Source of the DNA: CBDCZY01 sp965224745
GTDB lineage: Bacteria; Pseudomonadota; Gammaproteobacteria; Methylococcales; Methylomonadaceae
Length of the DNA stretch: 64,000 nucleotides
Direction: 5' to 3'
Assembly (NCBI GenBank): GCA_965224745.1
Contig: CBDCZY010000002.1
Span: 930,001 to 994,000, forward strand
Positions 45,759 to 54,494 of this stretch are shown one piece after another. Under the pieces are notes generated by a model, which saw nothing but the letters and a program-made list of their open reading frames with translations, was not told where the DNA came from and did not search any database. A program made the position numbers and the translations under genes. Position 1 is the first letter of the stretch; each line of letters opens with the position of its first letter.

Positions 45759-47096
45759 CTAGGGTGCTTGTAATCGAGCCATTATCACTAAATTGTGTGT
45801 AACCACCGATGACCACACATAGTTTTTAAAATGCTCTAGACCTTTCCAGTTACAGCGAGACAAGCCAAAGCATCGTTTCAAGTAAGAGATACCGGCTTCA
45901 ATTCCAGCTCTGAAATTTCTGAGCTTTCTGTAAACCCAGGGGCTTTTCGTCATCTCAAGTATGGCTAACCCTTTTTTCTTATGGAAAGCAACATCTTTTA
46001 TGTTTCGTTGTTTAGCCGTGTCGAGATTTTCTTTGCTGGCATACCCCCCGTCTGCTGCGACTTGCCTGGGCGCCTTACCATAGTGGTCAATATGACGATC
46101 CACCATGGGGATGAACTGTTCCGAATCAGCCGGGTTACCCGTTTCAACGACAACATCCAGTACCATACCACTGCGACCCGTACTTAAATTCAGTTTGTGT
46201 CCATATTGTATATCCCGGCTGCCTTTAACAATAATATCGCTGTGTGCTTCAAACAGACTGAATACTTTTTCCGATGCGGGGACTTTCTCTCCATTAAACA
46301 CACGTCTTGTCGTTTGATTGATGACCTGATCAATCAAAGGCAGATAATGATTGACCTCCAGGCGCCAATATTCCCAGCCGGGTGGCGGTTTTACATGACC
46401 GGCTATTTGCGCATTGTTGAGGTACTGACGTGTCTTTTTCGTGTAGTGAACAAGATCACTGTATAAGGCTTTTTTCTTATCCTTTCCACGGGTATAGATA
46501 ATTGCACGCGCACGTTTTTTTGCTGCGCGATAATGGTGATGGCAGTCAAATTCCAAACCCATTTCGCTGGCTTGATTGAGTAATCTCGTCATCACCCGCA
46601 CGGCATCCCATAACAGGCTACTGTCGGTTGGTTCGTGGATATGTGTTTCTGTGACGGTACTATCAATGCGCAACATGCTGCCTTTTTCAATGCCGGTTTT
46701 ATTGGCATCATTGAGCAATGCCAGGTTAATACGTTCCCATGTCGGGTCGAGTATCCGGCTGATTGCCCCTTGCAAAGCCGACTTCTTGGGGACAAATCCA
46801 TCGCTCAGCCGGGCAAATGTTTGACACGAGACCGAATCCAGCAAAACAAATGATAATTCTTCATAACTGAGTTGCCGATGTTGCTTTAAGATCGCGCAAC
46901 GTAATATGGATTCAACTGACATCCCTTTTCGACCACTTTCATCTTTTAAATCGATCGTGCAGATGTCTTTTTCTACCCAATCCAGTATTTCTCTATGTTC
47001 ATCCAATATCATGGAAATAATTTTTAATTCTTGGCCAATCTCGTGTTCAACATAATTATCGAATATACTTGTCTGTAGGCGTTGTTTTTGGCGCAT
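45759..47096 (-). CDS. ISNCY-family transposase
   Basis: An apparently intact DDE transposase of the ISNCY group (445 residues from the chosen start): QTSIFDNYVEHEIGQEL, GMSVESILRCAILKQHRQLS, ARLSDGFVPKKSALQGAISR, MLRIDSTVTETHIHEPTDSS with the first Asp, RDIQYGHKLNLSTGRSGMV, RQVAADGGYASKENLD with the second Asp, and FRAGIEAGISYLKRCFGLSR with the Glu. ATG 47096 fits the family start (MRQKQRLQ); the frame extends to 47135. Clear terminal repeats were not found, so element ends are not given. A decayed copy lies divergently at 47385. Confidence 0.9.
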   Translation of the reverse strand: MRQKQRLQTSIFDNYVEHEIGQELKIISMILDEHREILDWVEKDICTIDLKDESGRKGMSVESILRCAILKQHRQLSYEELSFVLLDSVSCQTFARLSDGFVPKKSALQGAISRILDPTWERINLALLNDANKTGIEKGSMLRIDSTVTETHIHEPTDSSLLWDAVRVMTRLLNQASEMGLEFDCHHHYRAAKKRARAIIYTRGKDKKKALYSDLVHYTKKTRQYLNNAQIAGHVKPPPGWEYWRLEVNHYLPLIDQVINQTTRRVFNGEKVPASEKVFSLFEAHSDIIVKGSRDIQYGHKLNLSTGRSGMVLDVVVETGNPADSEQFIPMVDRHIDHYGKAPRQVAADGGYASKENLDTAKQRNIKDVAFHKKKGLAILEMTKSPWVYRKLRNFRAGIEAGISYLKRCFGLSRCNWKGLEHFKNYVWSSVVTHNLVIMARLQAP

Positions 47097-47220
47097 CTTT
47101 TTCCCTCGGCTTTTTTTAATTATGTTTAGAATCAATTGCTTAGATTATAAGCATACCAGAATTAGCCGGGGAATTCATCTTGTTTTTGTGATTTTTTCTA
47201 TGTTTTTCATAGGGTTGTAG

Positions 47221-47256
47221 TTTATGGATGAGAACTACCTAGTTCCCATTCATAAA
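47221..47256. repeat. Imperfect hairpin between divergent ISNCY copies
   Basis: TTTATGGATGAGAACT at 47221-47236 and AGTTCCCATTCATAAA at 47241-47256 pair at 14 of 16 positions with a 4-base loop. It lies between the intact minus-strand transposase and the remnant on the plus strand and could be an element end or a regulator site. Confidence 0.4.
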
Positions 47257-47384
47257 CCTCAACCATTTGAAAAACAAAGAAACACAAACTGAAAAACCCG
47301 ACTAAATCAGGTGTAATATTAATATAAGGCATTGATAAAAATCAATATTCTAAAATACCCTAGGGGGAAATCCGTAACAAATAG

Positions 47385-48035
47385 CGTGCACAAACCAATC
47401 TGTTTAATCATTACGTTGAACACGAAATTGGCAATGACTTATAAACTATTTCCATGATACTGGACGCGCATCTGGAGATACTTAGCTGTGTAGAAAATGA
47501 TATTCAGACCATTAAATTGAAAGATGCGAGGGGTCAAAAAAGCATGTCGGTTGAAACCGTACCACCTTGTGCCATTCTGAAACAACATCACCAACTCACT
47601 TATGAAGACTTATCCTTTACTCTGCTGGGTTCTCATTCCTATAAAACAATCGCTCGACTTACAGATGGCTTTGTGCCAAAGAAGTCAGTTTTGCAAGGTG
47701 CGATTAGTCGAATGGCAAGACAGGCTGCAGCGGATGGAGACTATGCCAGCAAAAAAAACTGGAAAGTGCCAAACAACGAAATATTAACGATGTTGCCTTT
47801 CAGTAAGAAGAGGGGGCTGGAAATACTGGATAGGGCGAAAAACCCTTGGGTTTTTAGAAAATTCAGAAATTTCAGGGCTGGAATTGAAACCGGTATCTCG
47901 TAATTAAAGAGATACTTTGGCTTGTCTCGTTGTCACTGGGACTGGAACACTTTAACACTTATGGTTATCTGTTGTAACACACAACTTGGTGATAATGGCG
48001 CGATGGTAAACCGCTTAAACCAACTAAGAGGATAG
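47385..48035 (+). pseudogene. ISNCY transposase remnant with large internal deletion
   Basis: The frame reads TNLFNHYVEHEIGNDL, a stop, TISMILDAHLEILSCVENDI, SMSVETVPPCAILKQHHQL, ARLTDGFVPKKSVLQGAISR, then jumps straight to RQAAADGDYASKKN and FRNFRAGIETGIS, a stop, LKRYFGLSRCHWDWN and NTQLGDNGAMVN. Compared with the intact copy at 45759-47096 about 240 codons are missing between ISR and RQ. Two in-frame stops confirm it is dead. It lies on the plus strand, head-to-head with the intact copy. Confidence 0.85.
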
Positions 48036-48181
48036 CTGTTCTATCCTTTTTATGGAAATTAAAATACTGCAGGAAAGTTGCATGCAGAAACAGGTATTTC
48101 CCTTAAAAATACCGAGGCTTAACTCAATAGCAAGATAAACTTGCGTTCAAAGTGATGCTTTTGTGATTTTCATGACAACTT

Positions 48182-48206
48182 CGATTTTCGACAGGGTCGA
48201 AAATCG
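48182..48206. repeat. Strong short hairpin
   Basis: An 11-base perfect stem (CGATTTTCGAC with GTCGAAAATCG) and a 3-base loop. It sits downstream of the ISNCY remnant and may be a terminator or the end of a lost element. No long T-run follows. Confidence 0.5.
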
Positions 48207-48241
48207 TTGTTGATAGATGGGAACTACTTTAAATGCATTCA

Positions 48242-48391
48242 TTGTCAGATTACATCATTCATTTTTTCAAAGATCGTCATTCCGGCAAGAATTGCCGTAA
48301 TCCAGACTTCATGGATGAATTTAAGCTTGCCATCCGTGGCGCTTGATACACCTTCCCGACGAGTATGACGGCCTTATTGTTAATCTGACAA
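48242..48391. repeat. MITE-like 150-base element
   Basis: TTGTCAGATTA at 48242-48252 and TAATCTGACAA at 48381-48391 are perfect 11-base inverted ends. Inside lies GTCATTCCGGCAAGAATTGC followed by CGTAATCCAGA, similar to the dispersed GTCATTCC...GGAATCCAGA repeats common in proteobacteria. There is no coding frame. It is a candidate non-autonomous element, 150 bases upstream of hemA. Confidence 0.5.
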
Positions 48392-48544
48392 AGTAGAATT
48401 AAGCTTACTTGCTTTAGAGTTATTGTCGGACGGTCACCCATCCAGCTACCAACAGCAAAACAATTGTTACTAAAGCCAATTGATTCCTGTAATAAGATAT
48501 AATCTTAGAGTAATTCAAGATATTGATATGGTATTGGGACAAAA

Positions 48545-49798
48545 GTGGCACTTTTAGCTGTAGGCATTAACTATCAGACGGCACCCGTCTCTATACGTGA
48601 GCGCTTAGCTTTCTCGGGAGACATCCTGTCAACAGCCCTTCATAACCTTCTTGAAATTAAAGAAGTATCGGAGGCTGCTATTCTGTCTACCTGCAATCGC
48701 ACAGAATTATATTGTGGTATAGAAGATTGCAGCCCTCAATCCTTAATTGACTGGATGGCTTCCTATAAAGAACTCAGTGTAGACGATCTCAACCCTTATC
48801 TTTATACGCATACCGATTATCAGCTGATTAGACACATGTTTCGAGTGGCTTGTGGACTGGACTCAATGGTGCTGGGCGAACCACAAATCTTAGGACAAAT
48901 GAAAACTGCTTACCAAACTGCATCCGAAGCAGGAACTCTAGGTAAGCATTTAGGCAAGTTATTTCAGCATTCATTCTCAGCGGCCAAAAAAGTAAGAACG
49001 GACACTGCCATTGGCTCAAGCCCCGTTTCTGTGGCTTTTGCTGCAGTTCGACTATCACAACAGATATTTGATAGTTTGAGCGAGCAAACTGCGCTACTTA
49101 TTGGCGCCGGGGAAACTATAGAATTGACAGCAAGACATTTACATCAGAAAAAGGTCGGCAAAATAATCATCGCGAATCGTACCCTAGAAAAAGCACATAG
49201 TTTAGCGGCACAATTTAATGGTTACGCCATATCGTTAAAAGAATTGCCGACTCACTTAAACGAAGCCGATATCGTGGTCTCCTCTACCGCCAGCCAATTA
49301 CCCATACTCGGTAAAGGAATGTTCGAAAGCGCTTTAAAAAAACGCAAACACAAGCCAATGTTTATCGTTGATCTGGCCGTTCCTCGGGACATTGAACCTG
49401 AAGTCTCGCAACTAAGTGACACGTACCTGTACACCGTTGATGATTTGCAAAATACTATCAATGAAAACTTGGATTCACGCAAACTTGCAGCCCGGCAGGC
49501 CGAAGAAATCATTGAAGCTGAAGTTGACCACTATCTGTCATGGCTAAGATCCCAGGGAGCTATTTCGACGATTAAAGATTATCGCCAACAAGCAGAAGCG
49601 ATCCGGGAAGATGCATTGCAACTTGCACTTACTAGCATCCGTAATGGCAACGATCCGCAAGCAGCAATGACCCGTTTAGCTCACTTATTAACTAATAAAC
49701 TAATCCACAACCCCAGCGAACAAATCAGACAAGCTGGCGCTGATGAAAGACCCGATCTAATCGCAGCTGCACGGGAACTGTTTAAACTCAAATCCTAG
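48545..49798 (+). CDS. hemA: Glutamyl-tRNA reductase
   Basis: The first enzyme of the C5 tetrapyrrole pathway (417 residues): it reduces Glu-tRNA to glutamate-1-semialdehyde with NADPH. It begins MALLAVGINYQTAPVSIRER, has the catalytic Cys50 in LSTCNRTELY, ACGLDSMVLGEPQILGQMK, the NADPH-binding region TALLIGAGETIELTARHL and FIVDLAVPRDIEPEV, and the C-terminal dimerisation helices. The start is GTG at 48545, set by family alignment; GGGACA lies just upstream. It leads the hemA-prfA-prmC operon (5-base gaps). Upstream, where lolB-ispE would often lie divergently, there are only mobile-element remains. Confidence 0.95.
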   Translation: MALLAVGINYQTAPVSIRERLAFSGDILSTALHNLLEIKEVSEAAILSTCNRTELYCGIEDCSPQSLIDWMASYKELSVDDLNPYLYTHTDYQLIRHMFRVACGLDSMVLGEPQILGQMKTAYQTASEAGTLGKHLGKLFQHSFSAAKKVRTDTAIGSSPVSVAFAAVRLSQQIFDSLSEQTALLIGAGETIELTARHLHQKKVGKIIIANRTLEKAHSLAAQFNGYAISLKELPTHLNEADIVVSSTASQLPILGKGMFESALKKRKHKPMFIVDLAVPRDIEPEVSQLSDTYLYTVDDLQNTINENLDSRKLAARQAEEIIEAEVDHYLSWLRSQGAISTIKDYRQQAEAIREDALQLALTSIRNGNDPQAAMTRLAHLLTNKLIHNPSEQIRQAGADERPDLIAAARELFKLKS

Positions 49799-49803
49799 AA
49801 ATC

Positions 49804-50889
49804 GTGAATACATCAATCCTTACTAAGCTGGAAGGTCTTAGCAATCGCTATGAAGAAATTGCCGCTCTGCTTGCGGAGCCAAGCGTTCAAAACGACCAGA
49901 ATAAGTTTCGTTCCTTGAGTCAGGAATACGCCCAAATCAACCCCCTTGTCAACAATTATCAAGACTATCAAGATATTAGCAATCAACTTGAATCTACTCA
50001 CTCGTTATTGAACGATAGTGATCAGGATGTTAGGGAGTTAGCAAAAGAAGAGCTTAATGAACTTCAAACCAGACTGGTGCAATCAGAACAAACTCTGCAA
50101 ATCCTATTGTTGCCCAAAGACCCTAATGATAATAGAAATATCTACCTGGAAATTCGGGCCGGAACAGGTGGTGCAGAGGCTGCTATCTTTAGTGGAAACT
50201 TGTCCAGGATGTACCACCGCTACACTGAAAATCAAGGGTGGTCTATTGAAACCATTAGCGAAAATCTGGGTGAACATGGGGGCTACAAAGAAATTATCTT
50301 ACGAGTTTCTGGGCAAGACGTTTACTCCAAACTAAAATTTGAGTCAGGCACTCACCGGGTTCAAAGGGTTCCAGAAACCGAAACACAAGGTCGAATTCAT
50401 ACCTCAGCCTGCACAGTCGCAATTATGGCAGAAGCAGAAGAGATAGACGATATTGATATCAACCCAGCAGATTTGAGAGTGGATACCTTTAGAGCATCTG
50501 GCGCTGGTGGCCAGCACGTTAACAAAACCGATTCCGCTATTCGTATCACTCATTTACCCAGTGGAATTGTGGTTGAATGCCAAGATGAAAGATCGCAGCA
50601 TAAAAACCGTGCTCGTGCCATGTCTTTGTTAAAAACCAAGCTGCTTTCTGACCAGCAAGAAAAACAAAATGCAGAGCAAGCAGCTGCGCGAAAACTACAA
50701 GTCGGAAGTGGCGACCGATCAGAACGCATCAGAACTTACAATTTTCCACAAGGTCGCTTAACCGACCATAGAATTAACCTTACCTTGTATAAGCTAGATG
50801 AAATCATGGAAGGCGGCTTGGATAACGTCATTACCCCATTAATAAACGAACATCAAGCTGAATTGTTGACCCAATTGGCTACCGATTAA
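49804..50889 (+). CDS. prfA: Peptide chain release factor 1
   Basis: RF1 (361 residues) ends translation at UAA and UAG. The GGQ motif (ASGAGGQHVNKTDSAIR) for peptidyl-tRNA hydrolysis is at about residue 233, and the PxT anticodon-like tripeptide appears as PET in HRVQRVPETETQGRIHTSAC, which marks RF1 rather than RF2. EIRAGTGGAEAAIFSGNL is also standard. The start is GTG at 49804, 5 bases after hemA. PrmC, encoded next, methylates the GGQ glutamine. Confidence 0.96.
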   Translation: MNTSILTKLEGLSNRYEEIAALLAEPSVQNDQNKFRSLSQEYAQINPLVNNYQDYQDISNQLESTHSLLNDSDQDVRELAKEELNELQTRLVQSEQTLQILLLPKDPNDNRNIYLEIRAGTGGAEAAIFSGNLSRMYHRYTENQGWSIETISENLGEHGGYKEIILRVSGQDVYSKLKFESGTHRVQRVPETETQGRIHTSACTVAIMAEAEEIDDIDINPADLRVDTFRASGAGGQHVNKTDSAIRITHLPSGIVVECQDERSQHKNRARAMSLLKTKLLSDQQEKQNAEQAAARKLQVGSGDRSERIRTYNFPQGRLTDHRINLTLYKLDEIMEGGLDNVITPLINEHQAELLTQLATD

Positions 50890-50894
50890 TCCTT

Positions 50895-51743
50895 TTGCCA
50901 CCATCAATACAAAAGGCATTAACCCAAGCCACGGTACAACTAAAACCCCTTGCGGAAAACCCAAGGCTAGAAGCGGAAATATTATTAACATTAACCATTA
51001 ATAAACCACGTTCATTTCTAAAAGCCTGGCCCGAAAAAAAGTTATCGGATCAGCAAAATAAATATCTTTCTTCCTTGATATCTAAAAGAAAGCTAGGAAC
51101 CCCTATCGCTTACTTGACAGGTCAAAAAGAATTTTGGTCTATCCCCTTAACTGTTAATGACCATGTTTTAATTCCTCGATCTGAAACCGAGTTGTTGATT
51201 GAAGTTGCCTTATCAATCATTCCACCTAAAGCAACCTGGCAAGTTGCCGATTTAGGCACGGGCAGTGGTGCCATCGCCATTAGCTTGGCTAAAGAAAGAC
51301 CTGAGCTTAACATTACCGCAACAGATATTTCTCACATCGCCTTAGAGGTTGCCAGCAAAAATGTAAAAAAAATGGACATTACTTCGATAGAGTTACAATT
51401 GAGCCATTGGTTTTCCAACCTGGGGCAAAAGCAATTCGACATAATTCTTAGTAATCCACCCTACATCAGAGCAGGCGACCCTCACCTTAATCAAGGCGAC
51501 CTAAGATTTGAACCATTAAGTGCTTTGATATCTGGCCCAGACGGCTTACAAGATTTATCACAAATTGGACATGATGCCAGACAACACCTTGCTCAGGGAG
51601 GGTTTCTTATCATGGAACATGGTTATGATCAGGCCGACAGCCTTGGCCAGCTTTTGCAAGAATTAGGTTATCAAAATTTACACCACCACCATGATCTTGC
51701 GGGAAATATCAGGGCTATCAGCGCACAATGGTTTAATGGATAA
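50895..51743 (+). CDS. prmC: Release factor glutamine methyltransferase
   Basis: A 282-residue SAM-dependent enzyme that methylates the Gln of the GGQ motif in RF1 and RF2. It has PIAYLTGQKEFWSIPLTVND, VLIPRSETELLIE, the SAM-binding VADLGTGSGAIAISLAKE, and the NPPYIRAGDPHL catalytic motif at about residue 185, ending FLIMEHGYDQ and GNIRAISAQ. The start is a TTG at 50895, 5 bases after prfA; no better in-frame start lies near, and the family length supports it, though the ribosome site is weak. It is the last gene of the operon. Confidence 0.92.
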   Translation: MPPSIQKALTQATVQLKPLAENPRLEAEILLTLTINKPRSFLKAWPEKKLSDQQNKYLSSLISKRKLGTPIAYLTGQKEFWSIPLTVNDHVLIPRSETELLIEVALSIIPPKATWQVADLGTGSGAIAISLAKERPELNITATDISHIALEVASKNVKKMDITSIELQLSHWFSNLGQKQFDIILSNPPYIRAGDPHLNQGDLRFEPLSALISGPDGLQDLSQIGHDARQHLAQGGFLIMEHGYDQADSLGQLLQELGYQNLHHHHDLAGNIRAISAQWFNG

Positions 51744-51847
51744 AATCTATATAAAAGACCGGTTGTCGATGAGACCACTTATCGGTATTAATCAATTCAG
51801 TGTGTTACTAATCACTGCATCCCAACAAAACAGCGAACAAATACCCC

Positions 51848-52264
51848 ATGGAAACTATTGAATTACCGAGAAAAATTATCCAAATTATCTTCCATCAAGC
51901 GCTACTTGATACAGCAATAGAAGTGTGCGGTTTAATCGGAGGAATCAATAATAAACCCGTTAGCTGTTACCCTATCAAAAATGTCGCTGAACACCCTGAC
52001 CGTGAATTTAACATGGATGCAGAAGCGCAAATTGATGCACAACGGACAATGTGTAACCGTAACGAAACACTGTTTGCTATCTATCATTCACACCCAACAA
52101 CTCCGGCAGAACCGTCGCAACGCGATATCGACCTCAGCGCTTATCCCGAAGCATTGTATCTGATCATTTCTTTACAAACCAAAGGCGTTCTTGAGATTCG
52201 AGGTTTTCGAATACAAAACGGACAACAATTTTCAGAAACACCTTTACTACTCAGTCACTCCTGA
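51848..52264 (+). CDS. M67-family JAMM metallopeptidase
   Basis: A 138-residue JAB/MPN-domain protein with the complete zinc site: an upstream Glu in AIEVCGLIGG and the H-x-H-x7-S-x2-D motif in HSHPTTPAEPSQRD. Prokaryotic M67 proteins are linked to ubiquitin-like sulfur carriers such as ThiS/MoaD and to MoeB-type E1 enzymes, but none is adjacent. The gene follows prmC by 104 bases on the same strand. Confidence 0.88.
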   Translation: METIELPRKIIQIIFHQALLDTAIEVCGLIGGINNKPVSCYPIKNVAEHPDREFNMDAEAQIDAQRTMCNRNETLFAIYHSHPTTPAEPSQRDIDLSAYPEALYLIISLQTKGVLEIRGFRIQNGQQFSETPLLLSHS

Positions 52265-52317
52265 TAGTGCACCCATGAAGTCATTGCCAATGAGAGATAA
52301 GAACATTTCGGACGGTT

Positions 52318-54213
52318 CTATTGGTCTTCCAGAACAACGGTTGTTTCACAAAACCCCGACCTTCCTCTTGCCACTACATCCATCCTGAAAGTAGTAGTTT
52401 CGGACACTTCTACTGTACGTGTTCCTTCAGTAACATCCACTTGGCCAAGGCCAGGAGAGATATTGATTGTTTCTGTTTCATCAGCCGTCCACCACCAAAC
52501 GGTGGTTTTTTCGTTTGGTCTAATTACTTTGTGATGAGTACCAATTGAACAAACAGGTAATGCCGGGGCAGTTACCCCTTCTACTACAACCGTTGTCTCA
52601 CAGGTATTTTTGATCCCAGCACGATCCTCTATAGTCATGGTATAGGTCGTCGTTTCGGCGGGATGAATCCATTTATTTCCTTGTACATCACTGATGGAGC
52701 CGATTGAATTATCAATATTAGCTGTGACAACGCTGTCTTGAAACCACCACCAAAGAGGCACGTTGTCACCCGCCCTGATGGTCTGTGGATCAGCACCTAT
52801 ACCACACTGCGGAGGCACCGGATCAATTTCACCTTCTACCTCAATGGTCGTCTCACAGGTTGCTACCTTATCTCGACCTTTTGCAGACATTTTGTAGGTC
52901 GTTGTTGCAGTTGGATAAACCCATTTAGAGCCTTCTAACTTTCTTACTTGACCAACACCCGGCATGATAATGGGGTAATTGATTACATCTTGAGTCCACC
53001 ACCAGAGAGGAACCCCTTCACCCGCTCTAATGGTTTGCGGGTCAGAACCCATTTCGCAGACGGGAGGAGCGAAGTCAGGATTAACCGGCGTTAATAAAAA
53101 TGCCATCGGGCGGCGCTCATAAACACCCGTTCCAACAATTTGGCCGCGGTTATTAATTTCAGCTGGTTTTAACCCTGACCAGCCTGTTGAATCCGTGATT
53201 AGATCCGTTAATGGAAAATATTCATTGTTCTTGTACAGGTAGCCAACGAACCTCATAAGCCTAATATCCGTACTAGGGTTTACTATAAAATGCCCTACAA
53301 TCTCACCAGCGTCGTTCATTCCTGTTGTTATATGGTCGTGACTGCTGCCGCCAGCGACTAAGGGAAAACCTTTTAAGGTGGACAATACTCTGCCACCCTC
53401 TGTTTCAGAGGACAGCAAACCTGCTCGACGTGAAGCAAAACCACCTCCAACCAGCGCCTGCCCCAAATTATTGAGATGTCTTGCCATTGAGCTTATAGAT
53501 CTGTTTTCGTTAGGATATAAAAAGGTCATAACCCGGTTCCCCTTGCCAGGGTCAGATATAAATGCGTGAAAGTGGTTTAAGGAAGCTTTACCGAAGCCCA
53601 CCACTTGTCCTAAATCATTAATGGCGTAAGCACTAGAGTTGTCTGCTCCCAAGGTACCCAGGTCAGTCATGACCCGACCGTTTTCAGTCTCTTCAGAGAT
53701 AAAAGCATGATTCTTATAACTACCCGTACCACTCAAAGCACGGCTTGTACCCACTATTTGTCCTGCGTTATTGATATCGTTAGCAGATGAGCTCGCCCCC
53801 ATTGTTCCCAGGTCAATCATAAATCTACCATCACCTGTGTCCTCAGATAAAAAAGCGCGGCTTCTTCCAACTCGTGATCCATGGGGTCCATAAGGTGCCA
53901 AACTTGTTCCTACAATTTGACCCGTATCATTAATGGTACTAGCAGATGAATGCCCCCCCTCCTCTAGTGAACCCAAGTCAATCATGATTCTTCCATGACT
54001 GGTTTCTGTGGACAAAAACGCATGACCTATTTCTCCTACTGAATCTTCAATCATTGTGTTACTGCTTCCAACCACCTGCCCCAACTCATTAATACCATTT
54101 GCATAAGAAGCAGCCCCACCGAGGGTACCTAGCGGTTCAATGGTATATTCTAAAGCCACTGCACAGGTGCTTGTTGTGAAAAGCAGGAAGATGAGAAAAG
54201 TTTTTAGTTTCAT
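52318..54213 (-). CDS. Secreted HAF-repeat protein with three Trp-rich Ig-like repeats
   Basis: A 631-residue protein. The signal peptide is MKLKTFLIFLLFTTSTCAVA. Residues about 22-385 carry HAF repeats (IEPLGTLGGAASYANGINEL; DLGTMGASSSANDINNAGQI; NDLGQVVGFGKASLNHFHAF), a secreted beta-propeller-like repeat. The last about 240 residues contain three repeats of roughly 80 residues, each with C-x-x-G, PLWWW or TVWWW, and T-T-T-Y or T-T-T-F, ending C-E-T-T: PQTIRAGEGVPLWWWTQD, PQTIRAGDNVPLWWWFQD, KVIRPNEKTTVWWWTAD. They resemble bacterial Ig-like domains. AAGGG precedes the ATG. Function is unknown; surface exposure is likely. Confidence 0.85.
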   Translation of the reverse strand: MKLKTFLIFLLFTTSTCAVALEYTIEPLGTLGGAASYANGINELGQVVGSSNTMIEDSVGEIGHAFLSTETSHGRIMIDLGSLEEGGHSSASTINDTGQIVGTSLAPYGPHGSRVGRSRAFLSEDTGDGRFMIDLGTMGASSSANDINNAGQIVGTSRALSGTGSYKNHAFISEETENGRVMTDLGTLGADNSSAYAINDLGQVVGFGKASLNHFHAFISDPGKGNRVMTFLYPNENRSISSMARHLNNLGQALVGGGFASRRAGLLSSETEGGRVLSTLKGFPLVAGGSSHDHITTGMNDAGEIVGHFIVNPSTDIRLMRFVGYLYKNNEYFPLTDLITDSTGWSGLKPAEINNRGQIVGTGVYERRPMAFLLTPVNPDFAPPVCEMGSDPQTIRAGEGVPLWWWTQDVINYPIIMPGVGQVRKLEGSKWVYPTATTTYKMSAKGRDKVATCETTIEVEGEIDPVPPQCGIGADPQTIRAGDNVPLWWWFQDSVVTANIDNSIGSISDVQGNKWIHPAETTTYTMTIEDRAGIKNTCETTVVVEGVTAPALPVCSIGTHHKVIRPNEKTTVWWWTADETETINISPGLGQVDVTEGTRTVEVSETTTFRMDVVARGRSGFCETTVVLEDQ

Positions 54214-54377
54214 TATTGGGCACCCTTGTTGTATAACTAACGGAATTTATTATTCTTCATAAAAATTTTAACATGCTTAAGAAGGTGTATCAACACTATG
54301 TCTGGTTGCTACCCTCATTACAGAAGTACCTTCTTACTGCCAGTTGTCATTCACAGTTTTTGATATACACTTAAAAC

Positions 54378-54393
54378 TAAGGTTTAAACCTTA
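54378..54393. promoter_or_regulatory. Perfect 16-base palindrome upstream of msh genes
   Basis: TAAGGTTTAAACCTTA is its own reverse complement and lies about 100 bases before the mshI start in the 281-base gap between divergent genes. It could be the operator of a dimeric regulator, but no known site matches with confidence. Confidence 0.35.
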
Positions 54394-54494
54394 ATTATCC
54401 CTCTGGAAGCAATTACACTGCTGACTGGATAAGTCATTGCTTTCGGCTTCGCAACAGGGATAAATTGCTTTATTAATGGTTTTTTTGAGAAAGG

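Noticed and set aside
45720..47200. Terminal inverted repeats of the ISNCY element
   Set aside because: ACCCTA/TAGGGT near 45750 forms a local hairpin only; no matching sequence at the other end was convincing.
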